DNA of 64,000 nucleotides from Enterobacter asburiae (GCF_007035645.1 NZ_AP019632.1:3472001-3536000); one strand, 5' to 3'; counted from the first letter of the stretch, positions 31,956 to 42,625 are shown. Translations and numbers: made by a program. The notes: generated by a model not told the origin, from the sequence alone.

Positions 31956-33720
31956 TGGCGGCCTCCTCATCCTGCTCCGGCGCATCATCCAGCGCCGCCT
32001 CAAGCTGTTGATAGCGGTACATATCGCGATACCAGCCCGGCTGCTCGGCAAGGGTTTCATGCTGCCCGCGCTGGGCAATGTGCCCGTGCTGTAAGACCAC
32101 AATTTCGCTGGCTTCGGTGAGCGCCGACAAGCGGTGGGCGCTGATAATCACCGTGCGTCCGTCGCCCCACTGGCGCAGGTTATGCAGAATTTGATGCTCG
32201 GTACGGCCGTCCACGGCGGAAAGCGCATCATCCAGGATCAGAATTTCAGCATTCAGCAGCAGCGCGCGGGCAATCGAGATACGCTGCTTTTGCCCGCCGG
32301 ACAGCATGACGCCGCGTTCCCCGACTTCCGTTTCGTACCCCTGCGGCAGACGCAAAATATCATCATGAACGCTGGCCAGACGCGCCACATGTTCAATTTC
32401 TTCCTGCGTCGCCCCGGGGCGTCCCAGGGCAATGTTGTTCGCCACGGTGTCCGAAAATAAAAACGGCGTCTGGCTGACGACCGCCAGGCGACCGCGCCAC
32501 TCGTCCAGCAGCAGTCTGGTCAGGGGAATATCGTGGAAGCGGATATCGCCCTCGGTGACGTCAAAGTGGCGCTGAAGCAGAGAGAGCACGGTACTTTTGC
32601 CGGATCCCGTAGGGCCGCAGATCCCCAGCATCTGGCCCGGCTGAAGCGTAAAGCTAACGTTCTCCAGCACCGGATGCTCCGTATGCGGATAGACAAACTT
32701 GCGGACGTCGACGGTCATGACGCCGCGCCCTTCCGGTACGGCCTCGCTACCGTCGATGACCACCGGCGCTTCGGCCAGCATGGCGCGAATGCGGCTGTAG
32801 GCAGCGCTGCCGCGCTCCACGATGTTAAACATCCAGGCCAGCGCCAGCATCGGCCAGATCATGAGCCCCAGATACATCGCAAAGCTGGTCAATTGCCCCA
32901 GGGTAAGCGTGCCCTGCACCACCATCCAGCTTCCGCCGCCAATCGCCAGCATATTTGCCATGCCGATTGCGATATAAATCGTCGGGTCAAAACGGGCGTC
33001 GATACGCGCGACGCGCATGTTTTTCGCCCCCGTGTCTGCCGCATCGGCGGCAAACAGCGCAGACTGACGGTCTTCCAGGCCAAACGCTTTGATCATGCGG
33101 ATGCTGGTCATGCTCTCCTGGGTGCGATCGTTCAGCGACGAAAACGCCGCCTGCGCCAGCTTAAAGCGCTCGTGCAGCTGTTCGCCATAGCGATTGATCG
33201 CCAGCGCCATGATCGGCATCGGCAGCAGGGCGAGCAGGGTCAGCTGCCAGCTGATCTGCGTGGACATAACGATCAGCACCGCACAGCCCATCACCAGCGA
33301 GTCCACCAGCGTCAGCACTCCTTCCCCGGCGGCAAAGACCACGCGATCGACGTCGTTCGTCGCGCGGGCGATGAGATCCCCGGTGCGATGACGAAGATAA
33401 AATTCGGGATGCTGTCGGCTCAGCTGGCGGTAAAAATCTTCACGCAGCTCAACGGCCAGCTGATAGGACGCACCAAACAGCAGCACGCGCCAGACGTAGC
33501 GCAGCAGATAAACAATGACCGCCGTCAGCACCAGCGTGCCGACCCACATCAACACCCGTGCGGTGGTGTAATGCTGTTCGGTGACGCCATCCACGACGTA
33601 CCCCACCACTTTCGGCGGGATCAGCTGCAGGATGGCAATAATAATAAGCAGGGCGACTGCACCGAGGTAGCGTTGCCACTCCCGACGAAAGTACCAGCTT
33701 AGTTGGGCAAATAATCGCAC
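31948..33720 (-). CDS. mdlA: ABC exporter half-transporter MdlA
   Basis: First gene of the mdlAB pair; 590 residues, as in E. coli. Six membrane helices in the first 300 residues are followed by an ATPase domain with Walker [11 protein letters not shown], a canonical signature [15 protein letters not shown], Walker [10 protein letters not shown] and the H-loop. The Walker B aspartate is followed by Asp in place of the catalytic Glu, so this site may be the weaker ATPase site of the heterodimer. decR lies 30 bp upstream on the same strand. Confidence 0.95.
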   Translation of the reverse strand: MRLFAQLSWYFRREWQRYLGAVALLIIIAILQLIPPKVVGYVVDGVTEQHYTTARVLMWVGTLVLTAVIVYLLRYVWRVLLFGASYQLAVELREDFYRQLSRQHPEFYLRHRTGDLIARATNDVDRVVFAAGEGVLTLVDSLVMGCAVLIVMSTQISWQLTLLALLPMPIMALAINRYGEQLHERFKLAQAAFSSLNDRTQESMTSIRMIKAFGLEDRQSALFAADAADTGAKNMRVARIDARFDPTIYIAIGMANMLAIGGGSWMVVQGTLTLGQLTSFAMYLGLMIWPMLALAWMFNIVERGSAAYSRIRAMLAEAPVVIDGSEAVPEGRGVMTVDVRKFVYPHTEHPVLENVSFTLQPGQMLGICGPTGSGKSTVLSLLQRHFDVTEGDIRFHDIPLTRLLLDEWRGRLAVVSQTPFLFSDTVANNIALGRPGATQEEIEHVARLASVHDDILRLPQGYETEVGERGVMLSGGQKQRISIARALLLNAEILILDDALSAVDGRTEHQILHNLRQWGDGRTVIISAHRLSALTEASEIVVLQHGHIAQRGQHETLAEQPGWYRDMYRYQQLEAALDDAPEQDEEAANA

Positions 33721-33750
33721 GCGGTTTGTTCCTGAAGGTATTTTACGAAT

Positions 33751-34209
33751 TTATTCAATGGGTAATGCTGTGGTGTATTTAATCTGTTCCATGGCAAAGC
33801 TTGAGGTGACGTCCGACAAACCCGGAACGCTGTTCACCAGCCGCTTGTAGAAATCATCATAGCGCTTCATGTCGGCCACCTGGACGCGCATCAGGTAATC
33901 ATACTCTCCGGCCATACGCCAGAAACCGAGCACCTCGGGCATCTCAGACACCTGAGTGACGAAGCGGCAATACCACTCGCTGCTGTGATGCTGGGTTTTT
34001 ATCAGCACAAATGCCGTCAGCCCAAGCCCCAGTTTTTCGGGATCTAACAACGCGACGCGCCCCAGAAGAATGCCGTCATCTTCCAGCTTCTTAAGCCGCT
34101 TCCAGCACGGGGTGGTGGTCAGATTAACGGCATCTGCCAGCGCCTGCAAAGAGAGGGTACAGTCATTTTGCAGCAATGAAAGGAGCTTGCGGTCAATTTT
34201 ATCTAGCAT
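33751..34209 (-). CDS. decR: Lrp/AsnC-family cysteine-responsive regulator DecR
   Basis: A 152-residue Lrp/AsnC-type protein (E. coli YbaO/DecR), an activator of cysteine detoxification. The helix-turn-helix (residues 5-55) has [20 protein letters not shown], and the RAM effector domain contains [16 protein letters not shown]. The start [10 protein letters not shown] is chosen by homology; two codons upstream is another ATG. It is divergent from cdsH, the cysteine desulfhydrase gene it is known to control in Salmonella. Confidence 0.93.
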   Translation of the reverse strand: MLDKIDRKLLSLLQNDCTLSLQALADAVNLTTTPCWKRLKKLEDDGILLGRVALLDPEKLGLGLTAFVLIKTQHHSSEWYCRFVTQVSEMPEVLGFWRMAGEYDYLMRVQVADMKRYDDFYKRLVNSVPGLSDVTSSFAMEQIKYTTALPIE

Positions 34210-34321
34210 ACCCACCTCACAGAGAAAATTTTTCTCTCTTCATTCTATTTTAAAGGCCAGATAGCAACAATTTTTTCTGTGCTTTTCGCTATCCTAGGCA
34301 CAAAATGACAAACGGATAACG

Positions 34322-35371
34322 ATGATGAATAGCACCTGGGTTAAACATGCGATCAGCGAAATCAATGCCGACTATCAGCGCTCGGCGGATACGCACCTGA
34401 TTCGCCTTTCCCTGCCGGGATTTGACGGCATTCAGCTCTATCTGAAAGATGAAAGCACCCATCCCACCGGTAGCCTGAAGCATCGCCTGGCGCGCTCGCT
34501 GTTTTTATACGGTTTATGTAACGGCTGGATTAAAGAAGGCACCACTATTATTGAATCTTCGTCCGGTTCAACGGCGGTGTCCGAAGCCTATTTCGCCCGC
34601 CTGCTGGGCCTGCCGTTTATCGCGGTGATGCCGTCCTGCACCGCAAAACGCAAAATCGAACAGATCGAATTTTACGGCGGACGCTGCCACTTTGTGGAAA
34701 GCGCCTGCGAAATCTACGCCGCCTCCGAAATGCTGGCCCGTGAGCTGAACGGTCACTATATGGACCAGTTCACCTTCGCCGAGCGCGCGACCGACTGGCG
34801 CGGCAATAACAACATTGCCGACAGTATTTTCCGCCAGATGACCCACGAACCGCATCCGGTTCCGTCCTGTATCGTCATGAGCGCCGGTACCGGCGGCACG
34901 TCAGCCACGATTGGACGCTACATCCGCTGTCAGGGATACGATACCCAACTGATGGTGGTTGACCCGCAGAACTCCGTGTTCCTCGACTACTGGCAAAACC
35001 GCAATGCGGAGCTGCGCAGCCCGGTGGGCAGTAAAATTGAAGGGATTGGCCGCCCGCGCGTGGAGCCCTCTTTCATCCCCGACGTCGTGGATGAGATGAT
35101 GCGCGTGCCGGATGCCGCAAGCGTGGCAACGGCGCACTGGCTGGAAACGCAGCTGGGGCGCAAAGTGGGCGCATCGACGGGCACAAATATGTGGGGCGCA
35201 CTGCAGCTTGCCGCCCGTATGCGCGAAGAGGGCCGTACCGGTTCCATCGTCACGCTGCTGTGCGACAGCGGCGAACGCTACCTTGAAACTTACTACAACG
35301 CGGAGTGGGTGCAGGCCAACATCGGCGATATCGCTCCGTGGAAAGCGCAGATTGCAGACCTGGTGAAATAA
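34322..35371 (+). CDS. cdsH: PLP-dependent L-cysteine desulfhydrase CdsH
   Basis: A 349-residue fold-type II PLP enzyme of the cysteine synthase family. The PLP lysine is in [10 protein letters not shown]. The substrate loop [10 protein letters not shown] and the phosphate-binding [15 protein letters not shown] follow. It matches the enzyme described in Salmonella (STM0458, CdsH), which degrades cysteine to pyruvate, ammonia and sulfide and lies next to the decR (ybaO) gene there too. E. coli K-12 lacks it at this locus. The start could be at 34322 or one codon later. Confidence 0.82.
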   Translation: MMNSTWVKHAISEINADYQRSADTHLIRLSLPGFDGIQLYLKDESTHPTGSLKHRLARSLFLYGLCNGWIKEGTTIIESSSGSTAVSEAYFARLLGLPFIAVMPSCTAKRKIEQIEFYGGRCHFVESACEIYAASEMLARELNGHYMDQFTFAERATDWRGNNNIADSIFRQMTHEPHPVPSCIVMSAGTGGTSATIGRYIRCQGYDTQLMVVDPQNSVFLDYWQNRNAELRSPVGSKIEGIGRPRVEPSFIPDVVDEMMRVPDAASVATAHWLETQLGRKVGASTGTNMWGALQLAARMREEGRTGSIVTLLCDSGERYLETYYNAEWVQANIGDIAPWKAQIADLVK

Positions 35372-35374
35372 AAA

Positions 35375-35396
35375 AAGCCAGACCGAAGTCTGGCTT
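35375..35396. terminator. Terminator between cdsH and cof
   Basis: Perfect 9-bp stem, AAGCCAGAC / GTCTGGCTT, with a CGAA loop. On the minus strand it is followed by a run of T, so it is a strong terminator for cof. On the plus strand it lies 3 bp after the cdsH stop and has a shorter T-run. Confidence 0.88.
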
Positions 35397-35411
35397 GCTG
35401 GAAGGGTCTCA

Positions 35412-36230
35412 CTATTCGGGGGAATACGGGAGATTGTTGTTGTCCAGCCAATGCGTCAAAAAATGGGACACTGCTTCATTGCGGCAGTGGCCAATAACCG
35501 CCAGATGGGGAAGTTCTGCTTTCAGCTGCGCCATCGCATTCCCCATGATCAGACCGCGACCAACGCTACCCAGCATTTCGCGGTCGTTCATGGCGTCACC
35601 AAACGCCATACACTCCTGCAGCGTTAAGCCCAGGTGGTCGCTGAGTACCGCCAGAGCGGAGCCTTTGTTACAGCCCACCGGCAGAACTTCCAGACAATCC
35701 ACCGCCGAGAAAGTAAGGTGCGCCCGGTCGCCCAGCGCCTCATTCAGCTGAATCCGTAAGCGACACAGATCGTCATGATCGCCGCAGAAGCAGATCTTGG
35801 TTACCGCATGAGCGGGGATCCGACGCAGATCGATAAGCTGATATTTGAAACCGCTGTATACATGCGCGTGCAGCAGTTCAGGAATTTCACGTCCGGTAAA
35901 CCAGCCCCGATCGTTAAAGACGTGGATACTGGCCTGCGTGTCCCAGGTGCTGTGCAGCACGATGTCCGCCACTTCCGGGTTGAGATCCTGCCGGTGCAGC
36001 ACATCGCCTTCTACGGTGTGAATTCGCGTCCCGTTGCCGGTAATTAGAAAGGCGTCGAGGGAAAACGCGCCCAGCAAATGGCGCATCTCCAGCACATGGC
36101 GGCCAGTTGCAAACGTCAGGGTGACATCACGCTCGCGCAGGCGCTTCAGCGTGTTCAGGGTTTTTTCCCCTAAACGGTGATCCGGCATTAACAGCGTACC
36201 GTCCATATCAAATGCAGCGAGCCGAGCCAT
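35412..36230 (-). CDS. cof: HMP-PP phosphatase Cof (HAD family)
   Basis: A 272-residue HAD-superfamily phosphatase. In E. coli it hydrolyses the thiamin precursor HMP-PP and several sugar phosphates. The nucleophile motif is [10 protein letters not shown] at residues 5-14, motif II is in TFATGRH, and motifs III and IV are K..(NKGSA) and [13 protein letters not shown]. The cap is of the Cof type. It is divergent from ybaE. Confidence 0.94.
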   Translation of the reverse strand: MARLAAFDMDGTLLMPDHRLGEKTLNTLKRLRERDVTLTFATGRHVLEMRHLLGAFSLDAFLITGNGTRIHTVEGDVLHRQDLNPEVADIVLHSTWDTQASIHVFNDRGWFTGREIPELLHAHVYSGFKYQLIDLRRIPAHAVTKICFCGDHDDLCRLRIQLNEALGDRAHLTFSAVDCLEVLPVGCNKGSALAVLSDHLGLTLQECMAFGDAMNDREMLGSVGRGLIMGNAMAQLKAELPHLAVIGHCRNEAVSHFLTHWLDNNNLPYSPE

Positions 36231-36331
36231 GATTACTCCCGAAATGTGATGCGGTTAACTTGTGCAACAGTATCGTGTGAGATATACGGAAGTAATAGTG
36301 AATAGATGAAAATTATTGTTCCGGGTTTCTT

Positions 36332-38032
36332 ATGCGCCAGCTCAATCGACTCAACCGGTATCACCGCCTCTGGCAGCCTTCGCAGGGTGCAACGCAACAG
36401 GTCACCATCAGCGAGCTGGCCGCCCGCTGTTTTTGTAGCGAGCGGCATGTCCGAACCCTGCTGCGCCAGGCCCAGGAGGCGGGCTGGCTCAGCTGGCGAG
36501 CGCAGTCTGGCCGCGGTAAGCGCGGTGAGCTCACGTTCCATGTCGCCCCGGAGTCACTGCGCAATGCGATGATGGAAGAAGCGCTGAAAAGCGGGCAGCA
36601 GCATAACGCGCTGGAACTGGCCCAGCTTGCCCCTGAAGCGCTGCGGTCATTACTGCATCCTTTTTTGGGCGGGCAGTGGCAAAACGACACGCCGACGCTG
36701 CGCATCCCCTACTATCGCTCGCTGGAACCGCTTCAGCCGGGTTTTTTACCGGGCCGGGCGGAGCAGCATCTGGCGGGAGAGGTGTTCTCAGGCCTGACGC
36801 GTTTTAACGGTAACAGCAGTGAACCTACGGGCGATCTGGCGCATCACTGGGATGTCTCTGCTGACGGCCTGCGCTGGCATTTCTACATTCGCTCCACCCT
36901 GCACTGGCATAACGGCGATAAAATAGAAACGGCGCAACTCCAGCGAAGTCTGACAGCGCTGTTGACGCTTCCCGCCCTGCGCACTCTGTTTCAGAGCGTC
37001 TTATGTATTGAAACAACGCATCCACAGTGTCTGACGTTTACGCTGCATCAACCGGACTACTGGCTGCCGCACAGGCTGGCAACCTACTGCAGCCGTCTGG
37101 CGCATCCCGACCATCCTGCGGTTGGCAGTGGCCCGTTTCGGCTGGCCGCCTTTGAGCCCGACCTGGTTCGTCTGGAAAGCCATGAGCAGTATCACCTGAG
37201 CCATCCGCTGCTCAAAGCCATCGAATACTGGATCACTCCCCAGCTTTTTGATTACAGCCTGGGCACCAGCTGTCGTCACCCGGTGCAAATCGCGATCGGC
37301 GAGGCCGACGAGCTGGAAAGTCTGCGGCTGGTAAGCAGCAGCACCAGCCTGGGGTTCTGTTACCTCACGCTAAAACAGAGCGCGCGCCTGAGTGAGATTC
37401 AGGCAAAGCGGCTTATCAATATCATTCATCTCTCCAGGCTTCTCCACACACTTCCGCTAAACGAAGGGCTCATCACGCCCACCCAGGAACTGCTTCCCGG
37501 CTGGACCATCCCCGAATGGCCTGATTTATCGGACGTCACCCTCCCTGAAGCGTTGACGCTGGTTTACCATCTCCCTGTTGAGCTTCACACCATGGCCAGC
37601 CAGTTGAAGGCATACCTGGCGCTACAGGGGTGTGAACTGACCGTCATCTTTCACGACGCCAAGACGTGGGACGGATGCCTGGAGCTTGCCGATGCAGACA
37701 TCATGATGGGGGACAGGCTGATTGGCGAAGCGCCGGAATATACGCTTGAACAGTGGCTGCGCTGCGATGCCCTCTGGCCGCACGTTCTTAGCGCACCGGC
37801 TTACGCCCATCTGCAAGCCACGCTGGATGCGGTACAGACTCAGGCCGAGGCTCGGGATAGACGCGCGGGACTGCAAGCCATCTTTAACCGGTTAATGGAG
37901 AGTGCGGTGCTGACGCCACTCTTTAATTATCAATACCAAATCAGTGCTCCGCCTGGCGTGAATGGTATACGCCTCAACACCCGCGGCTGGTTTGACTTTA
38001 CCGAAGCCTGGCTGCCCGCGCCCAAATCGTGA
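36332..38032 (+). CDS. ybaE: SgrR-like transcriptional regulator YbaE
   Basis: A 566-residue protein, the same length as E. coli YbaE. The N-terminal SgrR-type winged helix (about residues 5-110, with CFCSERHVRTLLRQAQEAGW) is followed by a solute-binding-protein-like domain (family 5, oligopeptide-binding type) to the C-terminus. It has no signal peptide, so the binding domain is cytoplasmic, as in SgrR. The ligand and targets are unknown. queC lies 66 bp downstream. Confidence 0.93.
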   Translation: MRQLNRLNRYHRLWQPSQGATQQVTISELAARCFCSERHVRTLLRQAQEAGWLSWRAQSGRGKRGELTFHVAPESLRNAMMEEALKSGQQHNALELAQLAPEALRSLLHPFLGGQWQNDTPTLRIPYYRSLEPLQPGFLPGRAEQHLAGEVFSGLTRFNGNSSEPTGDLAHHWDVSADGLRWHFYIRSTLHWHNGDKIETAQLQRSLTALLTLPALRTLFQSVLCIETTHPQCLTFTLHQPDYWLPHRLATYCSRLAHPDHPAVGSGPFRLAAFEPDLVRLESHEQYHLSHPLLKAIEYWITPQLFDYSLGTSCRHPVQIAIGEADELESLRLVSSSTSLGFCYLTLKQSARLSEIQAKRLINIIHLSRLLHTLPLNEGLITPTQELLPGWTIPEWPDLSDVTLPEALTLVYHLPVELHTMASQLKAYLALQGCELTVIFHDAKTWDGCLELADADIMMGDRLIGEAPEYTLEQWLRCDALWPHVLSAPAYAHLQATLDAVQTQAEARDRRAGLQAIFNRLMESAVLTPLFNYQYQISAPPGVNGIRLNTRGWFDFTEAWLPAPKS

Positions 38033-38098
38033 AGAAGCTGGTCGCCGTCGTGGTCAGACGGTAACATAACGTTTTTACCGTAACAGTCGAGATGATTT

Positions 38099-38794
38099 AT
38101 GAAACGTGCCGTCGTCGTGTTCAGCGGAGGACAAGACTCTACTACCTGCCTGGTCCAGGCCCTTCATCAGTACGATGAAGTTCACTGTGTCACTTTCGAT
38201 TATGGTCAGCGTCATCGCGCTGAAATCGACGTTGCCCGTGAACTAGCCCTGAAACTGGGCGCACGCGCTCACAAGGTGCTGGACGTTACGCTGTTAAATG
38301 AACTGGCCGTGAGCAGCCTCACCCGCGACAGTATTCCTGTGCCAGACTATGAACCCGATGCCAGCGGCATTCCAAATACCTTCGTGCCGGGCCGTAATAT
38401 CCTGTTCCTGACTCTGACGGCGATCTACGCCTACCAGGTAAAAGCCGAAGCGGTGATCACGGGCGTGTGCGAGACCGACTTCTCCGGCTACCCGGACTGT
38501 CGTGATGAGTTCGTAAAAGCGTTAAACCACGCCGTCAATCTGGGGATGGCGAAAGAGACGCGCTTTGAAACTCCGCTCATGTGGCTGGATAAAGCCGAAA
38601 CCTGGGCGCTGGCGGACTACTGGGGCAAGCTGGACCTTGTTCGCAGCGAAACGCTTACCTGCTATAACGGTATCAAAGGCGACGGTTGCGGCCAGTGCGC
38701 GGCCTGTAATCTGCGCGCTAACGGGCTGAACCACTATCTTGCCGATAAATCCGGCGTGATGGCCGCGATGCAGAAAAAGACTGGTCTTAAATAG
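38099..38794 (+). CDS. queC: 7-cyano-7-deazaguanine synthase QueC
   Basis: Makes preQ0 from 7-carboxy-7-deazaguanine and ammonia with ATP, an early step of queuosine synthesis. The 231 residues equal the usual length. The PP-loop [10 protein letters not shown] lies at residues 7-16, and the zinc-binding cysteines near the C-terminus are in [17 protein letters not shown]. The HigA-like gene converges on it with only 2 bp between the stops. Confidence 0.97.
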   Translation: MKRAVVVFSGGQDSTTCLVQALHQYDEVHCVTFDYGQRHRAEIDVARELALKLGARAHKVLDVTLLNELAVSSLTRDSIPVPDYEPDASGIPNTFVPGRNILFLTLTAIYAYQVKAEAVITGVCETDFSGYPDCRDEFVKALNHAVNLGMAKETRFETPLMWLDKAETWALADYWGKLDLVRSETLTCYNGIKGDGCGQCAACNLRANGLNHYLADKSGVMAAMQKKTGLK

Positions 38795-38796
38795 GG

Positions 38797-39126
38797 CTAC
38801 TTGACCGTGCTGTCGAACAGTTTCACACCGGCAGCACGGGTGACTTTCATCAGCGTTGTCAGCGTTGGGTTGCCGTTATCTGATAGGGTTCGGTATAGCT
38901 GCTGACGGGACAGACCTGCTTTGGCAGAAATTTCTCCAATACCGCCTCGCGCTTCAATGACCTGACGGAGTGCAATGAGATAGGCGGGGATCCCCTGGTC
39001 TTCATAGCTCTCTTCCAGGGCTGTTTGCAAATAACGCTGAGCGTAGGAAGGATTCTCTCGCAGCATTTTCACAACAGCATCATGGTGGCTAACGGAACTC
39101 GAATATTTTCGTTCAGTGGCGCTCAT
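38797..39126 (-). CDS. HigA-like antitoxin (addiction module antidote, HTH)
   Basis: A 109-residue protein with a C-terminal helix-turn-helix (about residues 60-105, ISAKAGLSRQQLYRTLSDNG). It belongs to the type of antidote encoded after phage Gp49-like toxins (TIGR02684-like). It should bind the toxin and autorepress the operon. Its start overlaps the toxin stop by 14 bp. The pair sits between queC and fadM, where E. coli K-12 has no such genes. Confidence 0.84.
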   Translation of the reverse strand: MSATERKYSSSVSHHDAVVKMLRENPSYAQRYLQTALEESYEDQGIPAYLIALRQVIEARGGIGEISAKAGLSRQQLYRTLSDNGNPTLTTLMKVTRAAGVKLFDSTVK

Positions 39127-39466
39127 AGGAATGTCCTTTTGTTTGATGATCTATCCAGTAATCTATTGCCAGTTTGATATCCGCTTTTTGGCTCTTTTTG
39201 TCACCACCGATCAGTAACAATAAAACCTGCCGATTCTCTACTGAAAAATAGATTCTGTAGCCGGGGCCACTGTCGACTCGCATCTCCCAAACACCTTCCC
39301 TGAGATACCTGTAATCGCCAAAATTACGTTTTATCGCGCGGTTAATCCGCATAAGGATCCGGAAAACCATATCCGGATCCCTTCGATTCATTCTGGCTAC
39401 CCACTCCTCAAACGGTACTTTCCCGTCACGGGTCCGGTAGCGTTCAACGACATAGTCCCTGTCCAT
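39113..39466 (-). CDS. HigB/RelE-ParE-superfamily toxin (phage Gp49-like)
   Basis: A 117-residue protein of the Gp49-like RelE/ParE superfamily (TIGR02683-like). It contains REGVWEMRVDSGPGYRIYFS followed by VLLLLIGGDKKSQKADI, the two core strands and the basic catalytic region typical of such toxins. These are usually ribosome-dependent mRNA interferases, but the target is not shown here. The toxin gene comes first and overlaps the antitoxin gene. The frame is intact. Confidence 0.85.
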   Translation of the reverse strand: MDRDYVVERYRTRDGKVPFEEWVARMNRRDPDMVFRILMRINRAIKRNFGDYRYLREGVWEMRVDSGPGYRIYFSVENRQVLLLLIGGDKKSQKADIKLAIDYWIDHQTKGHSYERH

Positions 39467-39514
39467 TATTCTATCCCTGAAAAATCCTTTTGTCTTTTAT
39501 AAGAGACAACCTTT

Positions 39515-39913
39515 CTAAGCGATCATCACCTCCAGCTTTTCCCGCAATTCCCCTTCCAGCGGCAGCGCTTTCTGCGTTTTCAGATCGATACAGACGAACG
39601 TGATCAACGCATCTGCGACCACCTGCCCTTCTGGATCGAGCGTCACCACCTGGCTTAAGACCCCGCTTTTGCCATTGATCTGTTGCACCTGGCTGGTGAC
39701 CGTGAGCACATCACCCAGCACGGCTGGACGGCGGTAGTTGATGTTGATATTGACGACCACAAACGCGATGTTGTGCGCGGTCAGCCACTGAAAGCTTTCG
39801 CTGTTTTCCAGCCCGTCCCAGCGCGCTTCTTCAAGAAACTCAAGATAGCGAGCATTGTTCACATGCTGATAAACGTCGAGATGAAAACCGCGTACTTTGA
39901 TTTTTGTCTGCAT
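39515..39913 (-). CDS. fadM: Long-chain acyl-CoA thioesterase FadM
   Basis: A 132-residue single-hotdog thioesterase, as in E. coli FadM (YbaW), which cleaves odd long-chain acyl-CoA intermediates during beta-oxidation. The active-site Asp segment, FHLDVYQHVNNARYLEFLEE, is near the N-terminus. A perfect inverted repeat upstream at 39946-39970 contains a FadR-like sequence, which fits FadR control known for fadM. Confidence 0.95.
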   Translation of the reverse strand: MQTKIKVRGFHLDVYQHVNNARYLEFLEEARWDGLENSESFQWLTAHNIAFVVVNININYRRPAVLGDVLTVTSQVQQINGKSGVLSQVVTLDPEGQVVADALITFVCIDLKTQKALPLEGELREKLEVMIA

Positions 39914-39945
39914 AGCGCAATAGCCTTTACTGTTATTGTAGGAAG

Positions 39946-39970
39946 AGAGGTCATAACTGGTATGACCTCT
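39946..39970. promoter_or_regulatory. FadR-like inverted repeat upstream of fadM
   Basis: Perfect 9-bp inverted repeat, AGAGGTCAT / ATGACCTCT, with the 7-base centre AACTGGT. The part AACTGGTATGACC resembles the FadR operator core CTGGTNNGACC. It lies 33 bp upstream of the fadM start. It could also be a hairpin at the ybaV transcript end, but no T-run follows. Confidence 0.55.
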
Positions 39971-40012
39971 TTATCCTGGCAAAATTTTGCCGCAGTGCAA
40001 GAAATTGCGTAA

Positions 40013-40513
<501 letters not shown>

Positions 40514-40541
40514 TTACGAAAATCTGCGAGCAGACACGTAA

Positions 40542-42413
40542 TTACTGCTGCTGAGTCATTACATCACCCAGCTTGATTTTGGCTTCTTTACGCAGGTTGC
40601 TCATCATGGCTTCGAAGGCAATCTGAGCATTGTTCTGGGTAATCCCCTGAACCATCGCTTTCTTCTGCGCTTCTGGCAGGGTACCGGCTTTCACTTCATC
40701 CAGCGCCAGCAGAACAACGTTACCCTGCGTATCGGTGGTGGTACCAAAGCTTGGCTTGTCCTTCGCAGGCAGAGTCAGACCAAACGCGGCCTGGCTGATT
40801 GGGTCCTGGCCGGTACGGCTCAGCGTTTTCGCTTCACCGAAGCTCAGGCCAGCCGCTTTCAGCGCGTCTTCTTTACCCGCTTTCAGATCGGACAGAATCT
40901 TCTCAGCATCCAGTTTCGCCTGCTGTTCCGCTTTGTTGTGCTTAACCTGAGCGACGACCTGATCCTTCACTTCCGCCAGCGGTTTGACCGCTTCTGGCTT
41001 GTGCTCGCTGACGCGCAACACAAACGCACGATCGCCGTCGACGGTAATGATGTCAGAGTTACTGCCCGGCGTGCCGTTTTCGCCCACCAGACCACCGTTG
41101 AAGATGGCATCGGAAACCGGTTTGAAATTCAGCTCTTCCGGAAGGTTGTCACGACCAAACCAGCCTGTCTCAACCGCCTTCACGCCAGCCGCCTGCTCTG
41201 CGCCTGCCAGAGATTCGTTGTCGTTGCTGGCAGCATCGCTTACCTTCTGCTGCAGCGCGTAGTAGGCATCCAGCGCTTTTTCCTGTTTCACTTTCGCCGC
41301 GATATCATCACGAACGTCAGCCAGCGGCTTAGTTTTCGCCGCGGTGATGTCGTCCAGACGCACGACCAGGAAACCAACGGAAGACTTAATGACGCCAGAA
41401 AGCTGGCCTTTCTCTTTCAGACCGGCATTTTTCAGCTCGTCAGGGGTGGTCGCATCTTCCAGCCAGCCCATATCGCCGCCGTTTTTCGCAGAGATAATGT
41501 CGGTGGATTTCGCTTTCGCAACGGTCGCGAAATCAGCGCCTTTATTCAGCTCATCCAGCGCCGCTTTAGCATCAGCCTCGGTTTTCGTCTGAATTACGCT
41601 GTAGCGGTTACGCTGCGGCTGAGTGAACTGATCCTGATGCTGATCGTAGTAAGACTGGATTTCAGCATCAGACGCGGTTTCCTGCAGCGCGGCCGCATCC
41701 AGCTTGATGTAGCTCACGCGGAACTGCTCTGGAGAAACAAAGGAATTCTTGTTCTGCTCGTAGTAAGCGTTGACGTCAGCGTCGCTCACCTGCTGTTTCG
41801 CCGCCAGGGCGTTCACATCAATGGTCGCTTCGCGTACAACACGCTGCTGCGCCACCAGCGCGGCCAGTTCATCCGTTTCACCTTTGAGCATGAAATCGGT
41901 GCCCACGACGGCATTGATGAGCTGCTGGGTGGTCAGCTGGTTACGCAGCGCCTGAGCGTACTGGTCGGCCGTCATCCCCATTTGATTGACGATGCTGTTG
42001 TAACGCGCGTTGTCGAATTTACCGTTAGACTGGAAGGCTTGCGTGGAGAAGATGGCTTTTTTCACCTGCTCATCGCTGATGCCAAGGCCCAGTTTTTTGG
42101 CATACTGATCAAGCAGCGCTTCGTCGATAAGACGGTTCAGTGTCTGTTGGCGCAGGGTCTTCATGTACCCTTCGTTCGCCGCCAGTTCAGAGAATTGGTC
42201 GCCCAGCTGTTGCTGCATACGGTTACGTTCACCGGCAAAAGCATTCTCGAACTGACCACGGCTGATTTCCTGGCCATTCACTTTTGCGGCATAGTTTGCG
42301 CCACCGCCAATAAGGTAACTGCTCACGCCGGTCAATATGAACGACACGATAATGATACCGAAAATAATCTTGAGCACGAGACTGTTAGCAGCCGTGCGTA
42401 AGCTGTCCATCAT
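40542..42413 (-). CDS. ppiD: Periplasmic folding chaperone PpiD
   Basis: Inner-membrane-anchored chaperone that meets proteins leaving the SecYEG translocon. It has 623 residues, equal to E. coli. A single membrane helix lies at about residues 13-34, and the parvulin-type PPIase domain at about 265-355 (NGGDMGWLEDATTPDELKNA region). Flanking SurA-like chaperone domains complete it. The start MMDSLRTAANSL at 42413 is chosen by homology over a frame opening 114 bp upstream. It lies downstream of hupB on the same strand. Confidence 0.96.
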   Translation of the reverse strand: MMDSLRTAANSLVLKIIFGIIIVSFILTGVSSYLIGGGANYAAKVNGQEISRGQFENAFAGERNRMQQQLGDQFSELAANEGYMKTLRQQTLNRLIDEALLDQYAKKLGLGISDEQVKKAIFSTQAFQSNGKFDNARYNSIVNQMGMTADQYAQALRNQLTTQQLINAVVGTDFMLKGETDELAALVAQQRVVREATIDVNALAAKQQVSDADVNAYYEQNKNSFVSPEQFRVSYIKLDAAALQETASDAEIQSYYDQHQDQFTQPQRNRYSVIQTKTEADAKAALDELNKGADFATVAKAKSTDIISAKNGGDMGWLEDATTPDELKNAGLKEKGQLSGVIKSSVGFLVVRLDDITAAKTKPLADVRDDIAAKVKQEKALDAYYALQQKVSDAASNDNESLAGAEQAAGVKAVETGWFGRDNLPEELNFKPVSDAIFNGGLVGENGTPGSNSDIITVDGDRAFVLRVSEHKPEAVKPLAEVKDQVVAQVKHNKAEQQAKLDAEKILSDLKAGKEDALKAAGLSFGEAKTLSRTGQDPISQAAFGLTLPAKDKPSFGTTTDTQGNVVLLALDEVKAGTLPEAQKKAMVQGITQNNAQIAFEAMMSNLRKEAKIKLGDVMTQQQ

Positions 42414-42563
42414 GGTGTAACAACACTCCGCTGTAGGTGACTGGTTACCTGACGCTGACGGAAAATCCTGCCCGTCGCGCGTGAAGGCGTATTGTGACAA
42501 GAAAACGGGGCGATTGTCAGCCCACAACTCGCATAAACTCGCACAAATCAGGTCTGGACAAAC

Positions 42564-42590
42564 AAAAAAGGCACATCAAATGATGCGCCC
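42564..42590 (-). terminator. Terminator after hupB
   Basis: Stem GGCACATCA / TGATGCGCC (one A-C mismatch) with an AA loop. On the minus strand it is followed by a T-run. It lies 36 bp beyond the hupB stop. Confidence 0.75.
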
Positions 42591-42625
42591 TTGTACTTTC
42601 CGGCTTCCCTGAAACGGGAAAGCAA

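Noticed and set aside
32533-33702. 389-residue open frame opposite mdlA
   Set aside because: Shadow of the real ABC transporter gene; no domain features or start signals.
40938-42401. 487-residue open frame opposite ppiD
   Set aside because: Reverse-strand shadow; ppiD is full-length and conserved.
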